This document shows, piece by piece, positions 34,905-43,201 of a DNA stretch of 64,000 bases. The translations under genes were made by a program, and so were the position numbers. The stretch's first letter is position 1. Each line of letters starts with the position of its first letter. Source of the DNA: Vagococcus salmoninarum (lineage in GTDB: Bacteria > Bacillota > Bacilli > Lactobacillales > Vagococcaceae); the NCBI RefSeq assembly GCF_003987495.1, contig NZ_NGJU01000005.1, forward strand, positions 1 through 64,000. Reading direction: 5' to 3'. Below the pieces are notes generated by a model. The model was not told the origin of the DNA and ran no database searches. It saw nothing but the letters and a program-made list of their open reading frames with translations.

Positions 34905-35660
34905 CTAATAAAAGCCACGAACGAGTGATTCGACAACTAAATACCAGCCATCGACTAAAACAAATAATAAGAGTTTAAAAGGTAAGGAGATCATTACCGG
35001 TGACAACATAAACATTCCCATTGACATTAAAATACTAGAAACAGCCATATCAATAATTAAAAACGGAATAAAAATTAAAAAGCCAATACTAAAAGCGGTT
35101 CTTAATTCACTAATTAAAAAGGCTGGCACGACAATAACTAAAGAAAGATCTTCTGGCTTAGCTACTTGGTCTTTACCTGAATTTTTTAAAAATAATTCTA
35201 AGTCCTTTTCACGTGTTTGCTTTAACATAAATGCTTTCATCGGTTTCTCTGCTTGTTCTAAGGCAACAGATTGACTGATTTCATCTCTCATCAAAGGTTG
35301 GATGGCAGTCTCATTAATTTCACCAAAGACCGGTTGCATAATAAAAAATGTCAGAAATAACGCAATTCCGATCAAAACTTGATTAGGTGGTGTTTGTTGG
35401 GTCCCTAATGAGCTACGAACAAATGATAAAACCATAATTATCCGCGTAAATGATGTTGTTAAAATTAACAATGTTGGAATTAAAGTCAATACCGTCATTA
35501 AAACAAACATTTTTATCGTATCTGGTGACCCTTCGTTATTTCCTGCTAATTTGTTTAGTGTTGTTGTCACTTCATCAACATCAATCGCTAAGACTTGGAG
35601 AGGTCTGACAAAAAACAAACTGTAGATAAGTAATAGCGTAACTGTCAGTTTCTTTTTCAC
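34905..35660 (-). CDS. fliP: Flagellar export protein FliP
   Basis: Core export-channel subunit, made with a cleavable signal peptide (about 1-25). Family marks are LTLIPTLLILTTSFTRIIMVLSF, SSLGTQQTPPNQVLIGIALFLTF and the C-terminal VSSILMSMGMFMLSPVMISLPFKL. The 251-aa length is standard. Starts at GTG 35660, whose bases overlap the fliO stop, so translation is coupled. Confidence 0.96.
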   Translation of the reverse strand: MKKKLTVTLLLIYSLFFVRPLQVLAIDVDEVTTTLNKLAGNNEGSPDTIKMFVLMTVLTLIPTLLILTTSFTRIIMVLSFVRSSLGTQQTPPNQVLIGIALFLTFFIMQPVFGEINETAIQPLMRDEISQSVALEQAEKPMKAFMLKQTREKDLELFLKNSGKDQVAKPEDLSLVIVVPAFLISELRTAFSIGFLIFIPFLIIDMAVSSILMSMGMFMLSPVMISLPFKLLLFVLVDGWYLVVESLVRGFY

Positions 35661-36034
35661 AACTTTGACCTCTTCCTGATTATCTTTTGCCAGTAGTTGA
35701 CGACTTGTCTTTGCCTATTTTTGAACGTAATAGTTTGAGTTACTTGCTGTTCCATTTCTCTTAGTTGGTTTTTTCTTATTTCATTTGCTTCCCTATCAGA
35801 GAGTTCTTTAATAATCTCATTCCCTTGAGCTGTGAAACTCATTAAGTAATAAGAATCACAAATACATACGATCGTTAAAGCAGAATCTTTTGAAACTGAT
35901 ACTTTTTCAATAATTTTAATATTTTTCTGATGTTTATTAGTAAAGTGATTCAACTTTCTTAGGAGATAGTTCGCTAAGAGAATGATCGCTATTAAAAAAG
36001 CCATACTTTTAAACAAATACATAAAACCACTCAT
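35657..36034 (-). CDS. fliO: FliO-like flagellar protein
   Basis: A 125-aa membrane protein: one transmembrane helix (about 4-24), then a small cytoplasmic domain (KIIEKVSVSKDSALTIVCI and YYLMSFTAQGNEIIKEL) that matches the FliO/FliZ domain, and a basic C-terminal tail. FliO assists FliP assembly. Sequence is poorly conserved in the family; the place between fliL and fliP supports the call. GGGGAGCG precedes the ATG. Confidence 0.85.
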   Translation of the reverse strand: MSGFMYLFKSMAFLIAIILLANYLLRKLNHFTNKHQKNIKIIEKVSVSKDSALTIVCICDSYYLMSFTAQGNEIIKELSDREANEIRKNQLREMEQQVTQTITFKNRQRQVVNYWQKIIRKRSKL

Positions 36035-36050
36035 CTTTTCGCTCCCCGCA

Positions 36051-36557
36051 CTACTGAATAACTAAATTTGTAATAAAAACTTCACGAGCCAGTTCAGAGC
36101 CATAGTCCTCGTTAATTTGTTTTTTTAGCGATTCCTTTAATTTATTTACACCATCTTCTTCGTTTAAAATACTATTTGCTTGTTTCTGCCTAAGTAAATT
36201 GATCACACTGTCTCGTACTAAATCTTGGCTCGCTTTGGCAGTTTCTGCATTTTTTTTATTTGCCGTTAAAAGTGACATTTCGATTTTAATATAGGGGGTT
36301 TCACCATTATCACTTTTAGCCAAATTAATTAGAAACTCTTCTAAAGGAACCGAAATCTCGTTATCGTTATATTTCTGCTCAACTTCCTTAGTTGTTTGGC
36401 TTCCTTGAACTTTTCCAAAGAAATGATTACCAATAAACGTTCCTGCTGCGCCACTAATTACTCCTACTACTAGAACTAATATGATAAGCATCATTAAACG
36501 ATTTTTATCCTTTTTTTTCTCTATAACTTGTTCATCAACTTGATCTTCCATGATCAT
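36051..36557 (-). CDS. fliL: Flagellar basal-body-associated protein FliL
   Basis: A 168-aa single-pass membrane protein: cytoplasmic N-terminus, TM (about 20-41), then an extracytoplasmic domain with ISVPLEEFLINLAKSDNGETPYIKIEMSL-type strands and a C-terminal INEDYGSELAREVFITNLVIQ. FliL sits around the stator and supports motor torque. It lies between flbD/swrD and fliO. Two ATG codons (36557 and 36551) are possible; the first is 5 bases from GAGG. Confidence 0.92.
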   Translation of the reverse strand: MIMEDQVDEQVIEKKKDKNRLMMLIILVLVVGVISGAAGTFIGNHFFGKVQGSQTTKEVEQKYNDNEISVPLEEFLINLAKSDNGETPYIKIEMSLLTANKKNAETAKASQDLVRDSVINLLRQKQANSILNEEDGVNKLKESLKKQINEDYGSELAREVFITNLVIQ

Positions 36558-36597
36558 CTACACCTCATTCATTGCTTATTCCTTTATTTTTTCACGT

Positions 36598-36813
36598 TTA
36601 TTCATCTTGAAATTTACTTCTGATTGATTCTGCTCGAATAGCTTGCTGATAAGTAATTATTTTATTGACAACTTGTTCAGGTGTTTCTTTAACCATTAAA
36701 CTTTTACCATCGGTTAAGATAATAACGGTATCTGGTGTCGATTCAATTCGGTAAATTAATGAATCGTTTAATATGAAACTTTGGTGATTCATACTAGTTA
36801 TTTTAATCATCAT
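36598..36813 (-). CDS. swrD: SwrD/FlbD-family small flagellar protein
   Basis: A 71-aa protein of the FlbD family (Bacillus SwrD), with conserved IESTPDTVIILTDGKSLMVKETPEQVV (about 25-50). In Bacillus SwrD raises motor torque for swarming and lies between flgG/flgE and fliL, as here. Two consecutive ATG codons open the frame; the second (36810) is better spaced from AAGGAG. Confidence 0.88.
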   Translation of the reverse strand: MMIKITSMNHQSFILNDSLIYRIESTPDTVIILTDGKSLMVKETPEQVVNKIITYQQAIRAESIRSKFQDE

Positions 36814-36851
36814 TAACTCCTTTAATTAGTTACTGCTAATTTTTATTGATA

Positions 36852-37754
36852 TTAACGTTTTAAATTGATTAATTCTTGTAACATCTCGTCTGATGTTGAA
36901 ATACTTCGCGAGTTTGCTTGATAGGCCCGACTTGCAATAATCATTTCTGTAAATTCATTGGCTAAATCGACATTTGAACCTTCTAAAGCGCCTTGAACCA
37001 ACATGCCAGAACCTTCTGTTCCTGCTGTTACAATAATACTATCACCAGAGTTACCTGATTGGACGTAGTTGTTCCCACCCATTTTTTCAAGACCATCTGG
37101 ATTAGAAAACGTTGCTAATGAAATTTGACCAATAACATACGTATTATTATCACTGTATTTTCCTGTTACCATACCAGATCCGTCAATACTGTAACTAACT
37201 AAATCTAAATCTTTTCCACCAACAGTAACTTTATTTTTAATTTCAATCGGTGCTAAATCTCCTAAAGGTTTTAGATTATTAGCCGCAGTGAAATCTTTGT
37301 CGTTAAGAACTAATTCGTCACCAACTACCCCTCGTCCCATAACAGCAAAACCATCAGCATTAGTTAACTTTCCTTGACTATCAATCACAAAACCACCGTC
37401 ACGAGTGTAGTACTTCGTTTGATCTTCGTCATTTTTTTGTAAGATGAAAAAGCCGCCAGCATCTAAAGCAAAATCTAATGGACGACCAGTTGGTTGAGGT
37501 GTACCAGCTCCCATCATCGTGTCAATCGAGCCTACTTTAACACCTAAACCTACTTGGCGAGCATTAATTCCGCCGTTGCCATTAGCCGTCGGCCCTTGAG
37601 CCCCTGCATCTGTCTGACTTAGTAAATCTTGAAAACGGACCCTTCCAGCTTTAAACCCAACTGTGTTAACGTTGGCAATATTATTTGAGACAACATCCAT
37701 TTTTGTTTGTAAACTCTTCATTCCACTGACACCTGAATATAGTGATTTAAGCAT
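36852..37754 (-). CDS. flgE: Flagellar hook protein FlgE
   Basis: Hook subunit, about 300 aa. N-terminal LYSGVSGMKSLQTKMDVVSNNIANVNTVGFK motif and C-terminal ANEFTEMIIASRAYQANSRSI are the flagellar hook/rod ends; the middle includes DFALDAGGFFILQ and TRDGGFVIDSQGKLTNADGF. It is short for a hook protein, as in other Gram-positives. I place the start at ATG 37754, behind AGGAGGAAG; an earlier in-frame codon at 37787 would overlap flgD. Position after flgD is standard. Confidence 0.93.
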   Translation of the reverse strand: MLKSLYSGVSGMKSLQTKMDVVSNNIANVNTVGFKAGRVRFQDLLSQTDAGAQGPTANGNGGINARQVGLGVKVGSIDTMMGAGTPQPTGRPLDFALDAGGFFILQKNDEDQTKYYTRDGGFVIDSQGKLTNADGFAVMGRGVVGDELVLNDKDFTAANNLKPLGDLAPIEIKNKVTVGGKDLDLVSYSIDGSGMVTGKYSDNNTYVIGQISLATFSNPDGLEKMGGNNYVQSGNSGDSIIVTAGTEGSGMLVQGALEGSNVDLANEFTEMIIASRAYQANSRSISTSDEMLQELINLKR

Positions 37755-37779
37755 TTTACTTCCTCCTATGATTTTGTTT

Positions 37780-38211
37780 TTAGGCACCTAATTCTAGAAT
37801 ATTACTCATTAGATAATCTTTTCCTTTGACTTCAATCGTTGCAAAGCCTGTTGAGAACTTGACTTTATCAATCTTACCTTCCACCTTTTGATCACCGTCC
37901 ATGACTGTGACTTCTTTACCAATCATGCTGATTGCTTGCTGTTGCTGGGTCATCATCATCGTATACTCTAAATTCGAGCTCAACGTTTGGATTTGTTCTA
38001 AAGTTGTAAACTGAACTAATTGTGAAATGTAATCCGTGCCACCACCACCGCCACTTTCACCACCTGATAAAGAAGGGTTACTCATAGTTGCCGCTAAGAT
38101 TTTTAAAAAATCATCCATCTTAATTCCACTAGTGTTATTACTTTTTGCACTTTCCATATTACCTGTCATGTTACTTCGACTAACTGGCATCTGCTGATTT
38201 ATTGCTGGCAT
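37780..38211 (-). CDS. flgD: Flagellar hook cap protein FlgD
   Basis: Scaffold for hook assembly. The conserved N-terminal region MDDFLKILAATMSNPSL, a Gly-rich stretch and YISQLVQFTTLEQIQTLSSN (about 61-80) identify FlgD. At 143 aa it has the short Gram-positive form, with one small C-terminal domain (about 95-140) and no separate Ig-like insert. It follows fliK and precedes flgE. AAAGGTGGAG precedes the ATG. Confidence 0.93.
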   Translation of the reverse strand: MPAINQQMPVSRSNMTGNMESAKSNNTSGIKMDDFLKILAATMSNPSLSGGESGGGGGTDYISQLVQFTTLEQIQTLSSNLEYTMMMTQQQQAISMIGKEVTVMDGDQKVEGKIDKVKFSTGFATIEVKGKDYLMSNILELGA

Positions 38212-38224
38212 TTGACTCCACCTT

Positions 38225-39529
38225 TCAAACTAAAATATCAACACTGTCTGCTGAAACTTCTTGTTCCACCACTTCAAATTTAGCTTCTTTCAGCTTGTAA
38301 TGATTGCCTTGTTTACTCATTTTTTGGCGTTGCTCTTGTTGGCTTTGTTGTTGGCTAAATTGTCCAGAAAAATTTAAAGCTTCTTGAGAATTCTTTTGAA
38401 CGACAACTTCCATTTTAGTAATTTCCATCCCTTGTTTAACTAAGTTTTGTTCTAATTTGGGCATATTTTGTTCAAATAGTTGTTTAACTTTTTGATTTTC
38501 TACTAAAAATTTAGCTGTTACTTTCCCATCTTCCATTTGTAAAATAACTTCTAGTTGCCCTAACTTTTCCGGTTGTAAAGTCAACTTAAGTGTACTTGTT
38601 TGACCTTCTGTTAGGGGTTCGACTCCTTCACTTAGCACATGATTGACTCTCGTTAGATTTTCTTCGAAATTTACTTTTAAGGGCTGATTATTGGGTAGAG
38701 TTTGACTAAGCTCCTGGTGCTTAAGACTAGTGATATTTAGGGGACTTTCACTTAATTTAACTTCTGTCCCTTTTAATTGTCCCATTGCTTCATCAGTTTT
38801 TGGCGTTTTTTCAGTTTCTGACAACTGAGGCATTTTCCCTTGAGCATCAACCTCTTCACCTGTTTCAACTTCTAGTGCTTCCTTTGGATCACGTGAAACA
38901 CCTTGGGGATTTTCAAGGCTTTCTTTATTAATCAACGGCTTTTCTATCTTTTGATTTATCTCAAGAACACTTGATGATTCTTGGGTAATCAAAGTAGCTG
39001 CCATGCCTTCAGTCCCCTCTTCAGAAGAAAAACTTAAAGGTATTTGAAAAAAACGTTGCTCATGAGTTTCTCGCTGGCTACTTTCGGATTGAACCAATGA
39101 TTGTAGAGTTTCTGGTATTTTTTCAATCGGGACCATTGAGTGTTTATTAAATATCTGAACTTCTCCATTTGACCTTAGTTCACTCTCAGGCTTAAAAAAA
39201 ATTGGTTCCTTAACTACTAACAGTTCTTGAGCAGTCATTAAACTTTGAAGATTAATTCCTAGCACACCACTATCAGTTTCCTTCTCTGCTGTTTCACTCA
39301 CTAGTTCAGAAGTCGAAGCTAACTCGCCGCCCTCATTGTCACTAATCAGCACGCTCGGAAGTTCTGTCAACTCTTCTTCTGTTTCAACACCCTCATCAGT
39401 CACTGGATTTGGTGTTTTTATGCCTTTTATTTTAACTGCTAAAGACTCACTAAAAGAGCCTTCAACCGTCGTTTTAGCTGAACCGATGAGATTACTTTCT
39501 TTAGTAATTAACTCTGATTGAATTTTCAA
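38225..39529 (-). CDS. fliK: Flagellar hook-length control protein FliK
   Basis: A secreted ruler that triggers FlhB switching. The first 300 residues are low-complexity, Glu/Ser/Thr-rich and poorly ordered. The C-terminal Flg_hook domain (about 300-385) has LKLTLQPEKLGQLEVILQME and AKFLVENQKVKQLFEQNMP. A Gln-rich tail follows. I prefer TTG 39529 as start: AGGAGG is 7 bases before it, whereas the in-frame GTG at 39535 is too close to the site. Confidence 0.9.
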   Translation of the reverse strand: MKIQSELITKESNLIGSAKTTVEGSFSESLAVKIKGIKTPNPVTDEGVETEEELTELPSVLISDNEGGELASTSELVSETAEKETDSGVLGINLQSLMTAQELLVVKEPIFFKPESELRSNGEVQIFNKHSMVPIEKIPETLQSLVQSESSQRETHEQRFFQIPLSFSSEEGTEGMAATLITQESSSVLEINQKIEKPLINKESLENPQGVSRDPKEALEVETGEEVDAQGKMPQLSETEKTPKTDEAMGQLKGTEVKLSESPLNITSLKHQELSQTLPNNQPLKVNFEENLTRVNHVLSEGVEPLTEGQTSTLKLTLQPEKLGQLEVILQMEDGKVTAKFLVENQKVKQLFEQNMPKLEQNLVKQGMEITKMEVVVQKNSQEALNFSGQFSQQQSQQEQRQKMSKQGNHYKLKEAKFEVVEQEVSADSVDILV

Positions 39530-39555
39530 TGACACACCTCCTAAATTAGAATTAG

Positions 39556-39990
39556 TTAAATCATAGAATAACCGTAACGCAAGCTTCCCATCTCATCTAA
39601 TTCTTTTTGTTCGGTATTTTTTTGTTGAAATAAAAAGGTTTCGTATTGTTTTTCTTTAATTTTATCCATGATTTTTCGTTCTTTTTTTGCTTGTAAAAAG
39701 ATGGCTAACTCCCGTTCGGTCTCTTGGGTAACACTGGCCAGATGACCTTCCTCAACTTCAATCTGTTCAGCTAAATAATTTTTGTACAAGTACTGTTGCC
39801 GCATTAAGTTAATATTGCTAAAACGAACACTGGAAACTTTTAAGTCATTACTTGCTTTTTTTATTGCTAATAGTTTTTGTTCCTGTTCATCTTGTAAGTT
39901 CTTTTGAGTCAAAAAATCTGACTTAGCCACTGACTCGACAGATTCTCGCCAGTTTAAAACTTTTGTTAAAGAGAATTGATAATTACTCAC
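39556..39990 (-). CDS. fliJ: FliJ-like flagellar export protein
   Basis: A 144-aa, almost entirely coiled-coil protein with a FliJ-like N-terminus (YQFSLTKVLNWRESVESVAK). FliJ sits in the FliI hexamer and couples it to FlhA. Family sequence conservation is low; position between fliI and fliK is decisive. GTG start (39990) with GGGG 7 bases before. Confidence 0.85.
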   Translation of the reverse strand: MSNYQFSLTKVLNWRESVESVAKSDFLTQKNLQDEQEQKLLAIKKASNDLKVSSVRFSNINLMRQQYLYKNYLAEQIEVEEGHLASVTQETERELAIFLQAKKERKIMDKIKEKQYETFLFQQKNTEQKELDEMGSLRYGYSMI

Positions 39991-40023
39991 TGTTTAACCC
40001 CACTTTTTTTAACATTGTACTTT

Positions 40024-41337
40024 TCAATTGAAAATTCCTTGTAAACAAGTAATTGTTTCCTCAAATTCCATTGGTTCATCTACTTGTTGCTTTAAAAATG
40101 ACGTTATGGCCTCGTGAATTTCTAAAGAACGATCTATTTTCAAGTTACTGCCATGTTTATAGGCGCCAATATCAATTAAGTCCTTAGCTTCCGCATAAAT
40201 AGCCATATTCTCTTTCAATTCACCTGCAAGTTGTTGATGTTCCTTGGCGACAATACTCTTCATCAAACGACTTAAACTTTGTTGAATGTCAATTGCTGGG
40301 TAATGATTTTCAGCTGCAATTTTTCGAGAAAGAACAATGTGCCCATCTAATATTCCTCTTACAGCATCAGCAATCGGTTCATTCATATCATCCCCCTCAA
40401 CTAAGACCGTATAAAAAGCCGTAATTGAGCCTTTAGCCGACATGCCACTCCGCTCTAATAATTTAGGTAACATCGTAAAAACTGAAGGCGTATAACCTTT
40501 CGTCGTAGGCGGCTCACCTGTAGCTAGACCAATTTCTCGCTGGGCCATTGCAAAGCGAGTTACTGAGTCCATCATCAAGACAACTTTTTTTCCTTGATCT
40601 CGAAAATGTTCTGCAATTGCCGTTGCTACAAATGCACCCTTTAGTCGGACTAAAGGCGGCTGATCTGATGTGGCACAAACAATCACCGATTTTTGATAAC
40701 CAGCAGGCCCTAAATCATTTTCAATAAACTCTGCTACTTCCCGCCCACGTTCACCGATCAAGCCAATGACAATCACATCAGCGTCACAATTCCTTGCAAG
40801 CATTCCTAGAAGTGTACTTTTCCCGACGCCACTACCAGCAAAAATCCCCATTCGTTGACCTTCGCCAACAGTTAACACACCATCAATTGATCTGACACCT
40901 GTTCGCATTACTTGAGAAATTCTTTGACGAGTAAAAGGATCAGGGGGCGTCCCACGAACTTCGTAAAAATCACCGTCAACAGGTTCATCACTCGTTAATA
41001 CCCGACCTAAACCGTCCAATGTCTTTCCTAACAACTTATCGCTAATTTCAACTTTTAGAGAGTGGCCTGTCGGTTCAACTAAACAGCCAGGACCAATGCC
41101 ATCTAATTCGTCTAAAGGCATTAATAGCACGGTTTTATCGATGAAACCAACGACTTCACTTTGAACTATTTTGTTTTTACGAGGAAGAAAAATTTCACAC
41201 ACTTCCCCAATAAAAACTTCTAAACCTTCAACTTTAACAACTAAACCAACAACTTGTGTTACTTTACCGAATTTTTGGTAAAAGTCAGTGCTTTTCAAAC
41301 TTTCCCGATATTTTACTACAGGCAAACTAAAACTCAT
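40024..41337 (-). CDS. fliI: Flagellum-specific ATPase FliI
   Basis: Hexameric ATPase of the export apparatus, F1-beta-like. Walker A is GIFAGSGVGKSTLLG (about 168-182), Walker B KVVLMMDSVTRFAMAQREI, plus the GEPPTTKGYTPSVF segment. Full length at 437 aa. It overlaps the end of fliH by 11 bases, so the two are co-translated; FliH is its regulator. Confidence 0.97.
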   Translation of the reverse strand: MSFSLPVVKYRESLKSTDFYQKFGKVTQVVGLVVKVEGLEVFIGEVCEIFLPRKNKIVQSEVVGFIDKTVLLMPLDELDGIGPGCLVEPTGHSLKVEISDKLLGKTLDGLGRVLTSDEPVDGDFYEVRGTPPDPFTRQRISQVMRTGVRSIDGVLTVGEGQRMGIFAGSGVGKSTLLGMLARNCDADVIVIGLIGERGREVAEFIENDLGPAGYQKSVIVCATSDQPPLVRLKGAFVATAIAEHFRDQGKKVVLMMDSVTRFAMAQREIGLATGEPPTTKGYTPSVFTMLPKLLERSGMSAKGSITAFYTVLVEGDDMNEPIADAVRGILDGHIVLSRKIAAENHYPAIDIQQSLSRLMKSIVAKEHQQLAGELKENMAIYAEAKDLIDIGAYKHGSNLKIDRSLEIHEAITSFLKQQVDEPMEFEETITCLQGIFN

Positions 41338-42205
41338 TAGTCGTCACCTCTTTAAATAACGAAAGCATCGCTGTTAACTGTTCTTCTAAATCAAATTTGA
41401 TCACTTCATAATCAGTTTCAATTGTGAAGGCTACTTCATTTAGATTAGGATCAATTAAGACCGTATATTTCATTAACGGTTGTTCTAATTTTAGTTCTGA
41501 CATTTTTGCTTGAATGACGTCAAAGTAACATTCTTGAGTTAAAATTGTTATAAAATTATCGACTTTATTGATTTTATTTAAAATTGGTTTTAATAGACTA
41601 AAAAGTTGTTCTTCTGTTTGTTCAATTTGACCTTGGATGATTTTTTCGGCCATTTCTTTTGCTAAGCCTAATAATTCTGTTTGTTTTTCTAACTGATATG
41701 TTTTGACCGCTTGCTGAGCTGCTTTCAACATTTCTAAACTTTCTGCTCGCAACTCAGCGGCAATTACTTGGCCTTCTTGATAACCTGCTTGATAGCCATC
41801 TGTTTGACCAGACATTTGACCTTCAGCAAAGCCAGTTTCATAGCCAATTTTGTGCTGATTCGCTACTTCTACCTGAGCGTCTTCTAAGACACGGTCTTTC
41901 AGTTCTTTTAATTCTCTCAAGTAGGTCATTTTTTCATTTTCTAACTCCCGCTGTAGCTGTTTGCGACGTTCTTCCTCATACTCAACTAAATCTTGCTTTT
42001 TTTTAGCCTTGAGTTCTTTGAATTGCCTTTCAAGCTGGCGCGCTCTTCTTTGTGGTGTTTCTTGTGTGTCACTTGTCACGACTTCCTTAGCTTGTTCCAC
42101 AAGCGGTTCTTCACGAAGTTTTGGAACATGAATTGTGTCGATTACTTTTGCAGTAGTGACATAATTCAGTTCACTATCTTTAAAAAAACTACGTGATAAC
42201 GGCAT
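41327..42205 (-). CDS. fliH: FliH-like flagellar assembly protein
   Basis: Regulator of FliI. Long charged coiled coil (about 40-110, rich in Glu, Lys, Gln), a GxxxG-type glycine repeat segment (GYETGFAEGQMSGQTDGYQA, about 125-145) that is a FliH hallmark, and a C-terminal V-ATPase-E-like domain. I place the start at ATG 42205, behind GAGGGG; an earlier in-frame codon at 42244 lies further inside fliG. The gene overlaps the fliG end by 17 bases. Confidence 0.9.
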   Translation of the reverse strand: MPLSRSFFKDSELNYVTTAKVIDTIHVPKLREEPLVEQAKEVVTSDTQETPQRRARQLERQFKELKAKKKQDLVEYEEERRKQLQRELENEKMTYLRELKELKDRVLEDAQVEVANQHKIGYETGFAEGQMSGQTDGYQAGYQEGQVIAAELRAESLEMLKAAQQAVKTYQLEKQTELLGLAKEMAEKIIQGQIEQTEEQLFSLLKPILNKINKVDNFITILTQECYFDVIQAKMSELKLEQPLMKYTVLIDPNLNEVAFTIETDYEVIKFDLEEQLTAMLSLFKEVTTNEF

Positions 42206-43193
42206 CTTGGTCCCCTCTTCCGATGTAAATTTCCCCTTCTTCATCTAAACGACGAATGACTGCTACAATTGTTTGTTGCGCTTCTTCAACAGCAGAAAGT
42301 CTTGCAGGTCCTAAGAATTGTAAATCTTCTTTTAACATTTCCACGGAACGACTACTTTGATTACTATAAATAAAGTCTTTTATTGTTTCTGAAGCACCTT
42401 TAAGAGCTAAAACTAGCACATCATGCTGAACATCTCGTAATACTTTTTGCGCATCTGCTTTTTGTAAGCCGACGATATCTTCAAAGGTAAAGAGATTGGC
42501 TTTAACTTCTTCCGAAAGTTCTGGTTGTCTTTTTTCTAAATCACTAATAATATTTTTCTCAGTACTACGGCCCACCGAGTTTAAAATCTCTACTAAGGTG
42601 TTGACACCTCCAACATTTTCCGTGTCATTTTCAACAAAATTAGAAAATTTATTTTCGATAACTTTCTCGATTTTTTCAATTACAATCGGCGAAGTACTAG
42701 ATATAGTACCTATTTTTTCAGCGATTTCAGCTTGGGCATGATCAGGAAACTGAGCTAATATTTGAGCTGCTTTATCAGGCTGCATGTAACATAAAATTAA
42801 CGCTACAGTCTGGGGATGTTCACCTAATAATAAGTTAGTCAACTGCTGAGTATCAGCTTTTCTCGCAATATTGAAAGGCCGTTCCCGCAGTTGAATTTGA
42901 TTTAATACGGCAATAACTTCTTTAGCTTTTTGAGCTCCTAAAGCTTTATTTAATAAATCAACTGCGTAATCAATGCCTCCGTCAATTACATTTTTTCGAG
43001 CAGAAGACATTTGAATAAATTCATTGATAACTTCTTCCCGTTCTTCCGGGTGGACGAAATCAATATTCGCAATTTCATAACTGACTTTTTGAATATACTT
43101 TTCCGGCAATAATTTCATAATTTGTGACGATGTTTCCGACCCTAGAGATATCAATAACAGCGCTGCTTTTTTTGTCCCGTCGACATTTTCCAT
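42189..43193 (-). CDS. fliG: Flagellar motor switch protein FliG
   Basis: Torque-generating rotor protein, 334 aa. Armadillo-like middle and C-terminal domains are clear: EHPQTVALILCYMQPDKAAQIL (about 125-146), and the C-terminal torque helix region LVLALKGASETIKDFIYSNQSSRS and LEDLQFLGPARLSAVEEAQ-like segment with charged residues that meet MotA. It lies between fliF and fliH. Confidence 0.97.
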   Translation of the reverse strand: MENVDGTKKAALLLISLGSETSSQIMKLLPEKYIQKVSYEIANIDFVHPEEREEVINEFIQMSSARKNVIDGGIDYAVDLLNKALGAQKAKEVIAVLNQIQLRERPFNIARKADTQQLTNLLLGEHPQTVALILCYMQPDKAAQILAQFPDHAQAEIAEKIGTISSTSPIVIEKIEKVIENKFSNFVENDTENVGGVNTLVEILNSVGRSTEKNIISDLEKRQPELSEEVKANLFTFEDIVGLQKADAQKVLRDVQHDVLVLALKGASETIKDFIYSNQSSRSVEMLKEDLQFLGPARLSAVEEAQQTIVAVIRRLDEEGEIYIGRGDQDAVIT

Positions 43194-43201
43194 TAACTCA
43201 C